Assembly: GCF_017104715.1 (NCBI RefSeq)
Contig: NZ_JAAGPI010000026.1
Span: forward strand, 62,001 to 126,000
Length of the DNA stretch: 64,000 nucleotides
Direction of reading: 5' to 3'
Source of the DNA: Burkholderia sp. Ac-20365
Lineage (GTDB): Bacteria > Pseudomonadota > Gammaproteobacteria > Burkholderiales > Burkholderiaceae
Shown here: positions 61,472 to 64,000 of the stretch, one piece after another
Position numbering within the stretch: the stretch's first letter is position 1
Layout of the letters: each line of letters begins with the position of its first letter
Position numbers and translations under genes: made by a program
The notes under the pieces: generated by a model
The model's input: only the letters and a program-made list of their open reading frames with translations
What the model was told of the DNA's origin: nothing
Databases searched by the model: none

Positions 61472-64000
61472 GTGACGTCTTCCGGATCGGCGCGCCCTGC
61501 CCGCCGCACTACTGCCTCGCCCGATGCTGCCAAGACAGCATCGGCCGCTCCCGCCGCTTCCGTCGTCAAGGCCGCCAAGGCCCTGAAAGCAACGCAAGCC
61601 CTCGACTCCGGCAAAACCGGCAAATCCTCGAAGACCAAGGCGCCCGCCAACGGCGCCGCGAAACGAATGAAAAGCGCCGGCAAGCAGGAGACCGCGCGCG
61701 CGTCGAAAGAACCGAAGAATGGCGTGGCGCCGCAGGTGAAGGACAACGCCCGCACCCGTGAAGACAAGGACCAGCCGCTGTTCGAAGACATCCGCTATCT
61801 GGGCCGGCTGCTCGGCGACGTGGTGCGCGAGCAGGAAGGCGATGCCGTGTTCGACGTCGTCGAGGCGATTCGTCAGACGGCTGTGCGTTTTCGTCGCGAG
61901 GACGACAGTGTCGCCGCGCAGGCGCTCGACAAGAAGCTGCGCGCGCTGTCGCCCGAACAGACGGTGAGCGTGGTGCGCGCGTTCAGCTACTTCTCGCACC
62001 TCGCCAACATTGCTGAAGACCGCCATCGCAACCGCCGCCACCGCATTCACGATCTGGCTGGTTCGACCTCGCAACCGGGCACGATCGCGCACGCGCTCGA
62101 CCGCCTCGTCGAAGCGAACGCCGCCGCGACGCCCGTGCTGCAGCAGTTCTTCAACGACGCGCTGATCGTCCCCGTGCTGACGGCGCACCCGACGGAAGTG
62201 CAACGCAAGAGCATTCTCGACGCGCAGCACGACATCGCGCGACTGCTGGCCGAACGCGACCAGCCGCTGACGGCGCGCGAGCGTCTGCAGAACGAGTCGC
62301 TGTTGCGCGCGCGCGTGACGTCGCTGTGGCAGACGCGCATGCTGCGCGACTCGCGCCTGACCGTCGCCGATGAAATCGAGAACGCGCTGTCGTATTACCG
62401 CGCGACCTTCCTCGAAGAGATTCCGCAGCTTTACGCCGATATCGAGGAAGCGCTCGTCGAGCATGGTCTCGATGCACGCCTGCCGCCCTTCTTCCAGATG
62501 GGCAGCTGGATCGGCGGCGATCGCGACGGCAATCCGAACGTGACGGGCGCGACGCTCGAAAACGCGATCACGCGCCAGGCCGCGGTGATCTTCGAACACT
62601 ATCTGGAGCAGGTGCACAAGCTGGGCGCCGAGCTATCGGTGTCGAACCTGCTGGCGGGCGCAAGCGATGAACTGAAGGCGCTCGCCGAAGCGTCGCCCGA
62701 TCACTCGCCGCACCGCACGGACGAGCCGTACCGGCGCGCGCTGATCGGCATCTACACGCGGCTTGGCGCGAGCGCGCGCGTGCGGCTCGGCGAAGGCGTG
62801 GTGCCGCTGCGTAGCGCCGGCCCCGGCGCGCCGAAAATTCGCGCCACGCCCTACGACGATTCGTCCGAGTTCGTGCGTGACCTGCATGTGCTGATTGATT
62901 CGCTGGCCGAGCATCATGGTGCGTCGCTGGCGACGCCGCGTCTGTCGCCGCTCACGCGCGCGGCCGAAGTATTCGGTTTCCACCTCGCGAGCATCGACCT
63001 GCGCCAGAGTTCGGATATTCACGAAGCGGTGATTGCGGAGCTGCTGCGCCGCGCGGGCGTCGAAAACGATTACGCGGCGCTCTCCGAAGCCGACAAGCTG
63101 CGCGTGCTGCTCGCGGAACTCGCGCAGCCGCGCCTGTTGCGCTCGCCGTATGTCGAGTACTCGGATCTCGTGAAGAGCGAGCTTGGCGTACTCGAGCAGG
63201 CACGCGTGACGCGCGAGAAGTTCGGCGCGCGCGCGGTGCGCAACTACATCATTTCGCACACGGAGACGGTGAGCGATCTGGTCGAAGTGATGCTGCTGCA
63301 AAAGGAAACGGGCCTGCTGCAAGGCTCGCTGGGCAGTCCCGTCGATCCGGCGCGCGCCGGCCTGATGGTGATTCCGCTGTTCGAAACGATTCCCGACTTG
63401 CGCAACGCGCCGCACATCATGCGCGACCTGATGGCGCTGCCGGGGATCGATGCGATCATCGAGAACCAGGGCAACGAGCAGGAAGTGATGCTCGGCTATT
63501 CGGACAGCAACAAGGACGGCGGTTTCCTGACGTCGAACTGGGAGCTGTACCGCGCGGAACTGGCACTGGTGTCGCTCTTCAACGAGCGCGGCATCACGAT
63601 GCGCCTGTTCCACGGCCGGGGCGGCACGGTGGGACGCGGCGGCGGCCCGACCTATCAGGCTATTCTTTCGCAGCCGCCGGGTACCGTCGATGGCCAGATC
63701 CGTCTGACGGAACAGGGCGAGGTGATCGCAAGCAAGTTCGGCAATCCGGAGATCGGCCTGCGTAATCTGGAGACGGTCGTGGCCGCGACGCTCGAAGCGT
63801 CGTTGCTGCCGCACGGCAATGCGCCGTCGCAGTTGCCCGAGTTCGAAGAGGTGATGCAGACGCTGTCGGATGCGGCGATGGCGTCGTACCGTGCACTCGT
63901 CTACGAGACGCCGGGCTTCACAGACTACTTCTTCTCCTCGACGCCGATTGCGGAAATTGCCGAGTTGAACATCGGCAGCCGTCCGGCTTCGCGCAAGCTG
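61472..64000 (+). CDS. ppc: Phosphoenolpyruvate carboxylase (3' end beyond window)
   Basis: The frame is open from GTG 61472 to the right edge, 843 codons, so the C-terminus is missing. It makes oxaloacetate from PEP and bicarbonate. The catalytic signatures are TAHPTEVQRKS with His near residue 239, GYSDSNKDGGFLTSNWELY, and the PEP-binding HGRGGTVGRGGGPT near residue 715. GAGGAA lies five bases before the start. The first 97 or so residues are a Lys/Ala/Ser/Thr-rich low-complexity extension, and the usual fold begins near LFEDIRYLGRLLG. Confidence 0.95.
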   Translation, partial: MTSSGSARPARRTTASPDAAKTASAAPAASVVKAAKALKATQALDSGKTGKSSKTKAPANGAAKRMKSAGKQETARASKEPKNGVAPQVKDNARTREDKDQPLFEDIRYLGRLLGDVVREQEGDAVFDVVEAIRQTAVRFRREDDSVAAQALDKKLRALSPEQTVSVVRAFSYFSHLANIAEDRHRNRRHRIHDLAGSTSQPGTIAHALDRLVEANAAATPVLQQFFNDALIVPVLTAHPTEVQRKSILDAQHDIARLLAERDQPLTARERLQNESLLRARVTSLWQTRMLRDSRLTVADEIENALSYYRATFLEEIPQLYADIEEALVEHGLDARLPPFFQMGSWIGGDRDGNPNVTGATLENAITRQAAVIFEHYLEQVHKLGAELSVSNLLAGASDELKALAEASPDHSPHRTDEPYRRALIGIYTRLGASARVRLGEGVVPLRSAGPGAPKIRATPYDDSSEFVRDLHVLIDSLAEHHGASLATPRLSPLTRAAEVFGFHLASIDLRQSSDIHEAVIAELLRRAGVENDYAALSEADKLRVLLAELAQPRLLRSPYVEYSDLVKSELGVLEQARVTREKFGARAVRNYIISHTETVSDLVEVMLLQKETGLLQGSLGSPVDPARAGLMVIPLFETIPDLRNAPHIMRDLMALPGIDAIIENQGNEQEVMLGYSDSNKDGGFLTSNWELYRAELALVSLFNERGITMRLFHGRGGTVGRGGGPTYQAILSQPPGTVDGQIRLTEQGEVIASKFGNPEIGLRNLETVVAATLEASLLPHGNAPSQLPEFEEVMQTLSDAAMASYRALVYETPGFTDYFFSSTPIAEIAELNIGSRPASRKL

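Overview
The window is a 64 kb piece of a high-GC betaproteobacterial chromosome, most likely Paraburkholderia/Burkholderia or a close relative. The evidence is the fused hemDX gene inside a hemC-hemDX-hemY run divergent from ppc, the parE-parC order, glutamine-dependent NAD synthetase next to a P-II gene, a 383-residue Burkholderiales-type porin, and very strong GC3 bias that produces long antisense shadow frames. Nearly everything is chromosomal housekeeping or ordinary accessory metabolism. I see no prophage, integrase, transposase or CRISPR array. The genus assignment is inference from gene content; no rRNA lies in the window.

Layout: 1-2.3 kb holds the end of a PLP-dependent aminotransferase, a RidA-like protein and a PhzF-like protein. 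2.8-5.2 kb is a GGDEF-EAL c-di-GMP enzyme and 5.4-6.7 kb a ChrA-type transporter. 6.7-7.4 kb is a large noncoding palindromic repeat. 7.4-16.6 kb runs mostly leftward: CopD-like protein, parC, parE, uup, a DUF4399 protein, with rubredoxin rightward, then a methyltransferase. tRNA-Arg(CCT) is at 16.7 kb. 17-23.4 kb carries small hypothetical proteins, a Dcm-like methylase with a Vsr endonuclease, a PEBP-like protein, a DHA2 exporter and a putative membrane stress protein. 23.4-31.1 kb has otsA, two sigma-54 activators, a DUF883 gene pair and two paralogous lipoproteins. 31.2-34.3 kb is a two-gene ABC importer without a binding protein. 35-40.8 kb has a diguanylate cyclase, a small orphan protein, an OmpR/EnvZ-type pair divergent from a Spy/CpxP-like gene, and a pirin. 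41.3-44.6 kb is a complete basic-amino-acid ABC importer (hisJQMP type), followed by a porin at 45.2 kb. 46.5-52 kb has P-II, nadE, a FemAB-like GNAT protein, a GIY-YIG protein, an atypical H-NS-like protein and ppa. 52.2-56 kb has an aldehyde dehydrogenase, an SDR and an MFS permease. 56.1-56.8 kb is the second copy of the palindromic repeat. 56.9-61.1 kb is the haem operon (hemC-hemDX-hemY, leftward), and ppc runs off the right edge.

The most unusual signal is the roughly 660-670 bp repeat present at 6694-7364 and 56175-56829. Each copy is close to one giant imperfect inverted repeat. The terminal arms of about 100 bp match at roughly nine positions in ten, and smaller perfect hairpins are nested inside. 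Both copies lie exactly between two convergent genes, and a solo end lies at 56072-56132. Neither copy encodes a plausible protein. I do not recognise a named family for it. It may be a non-autonomous mobile element, a structured RNA or a bidirectional gene-end element.

Other points worth a second look: CpxR-like direct-repeat boxes between the two-component pair and the Spy/CpxP-like gene; a 24-bp dyad in the promoter of the HTH-bearing Dcm homologue; an H-NS-like protein whose DNA-contacting loop lacks the usual basic residue; three DnaA-box-like 9-mers in front of parE; a perfect 18-bp hairpin at 2391-2429; and a Lys/Ala-rich N-terminal extension of about 97 residues on PEP carboxylase.
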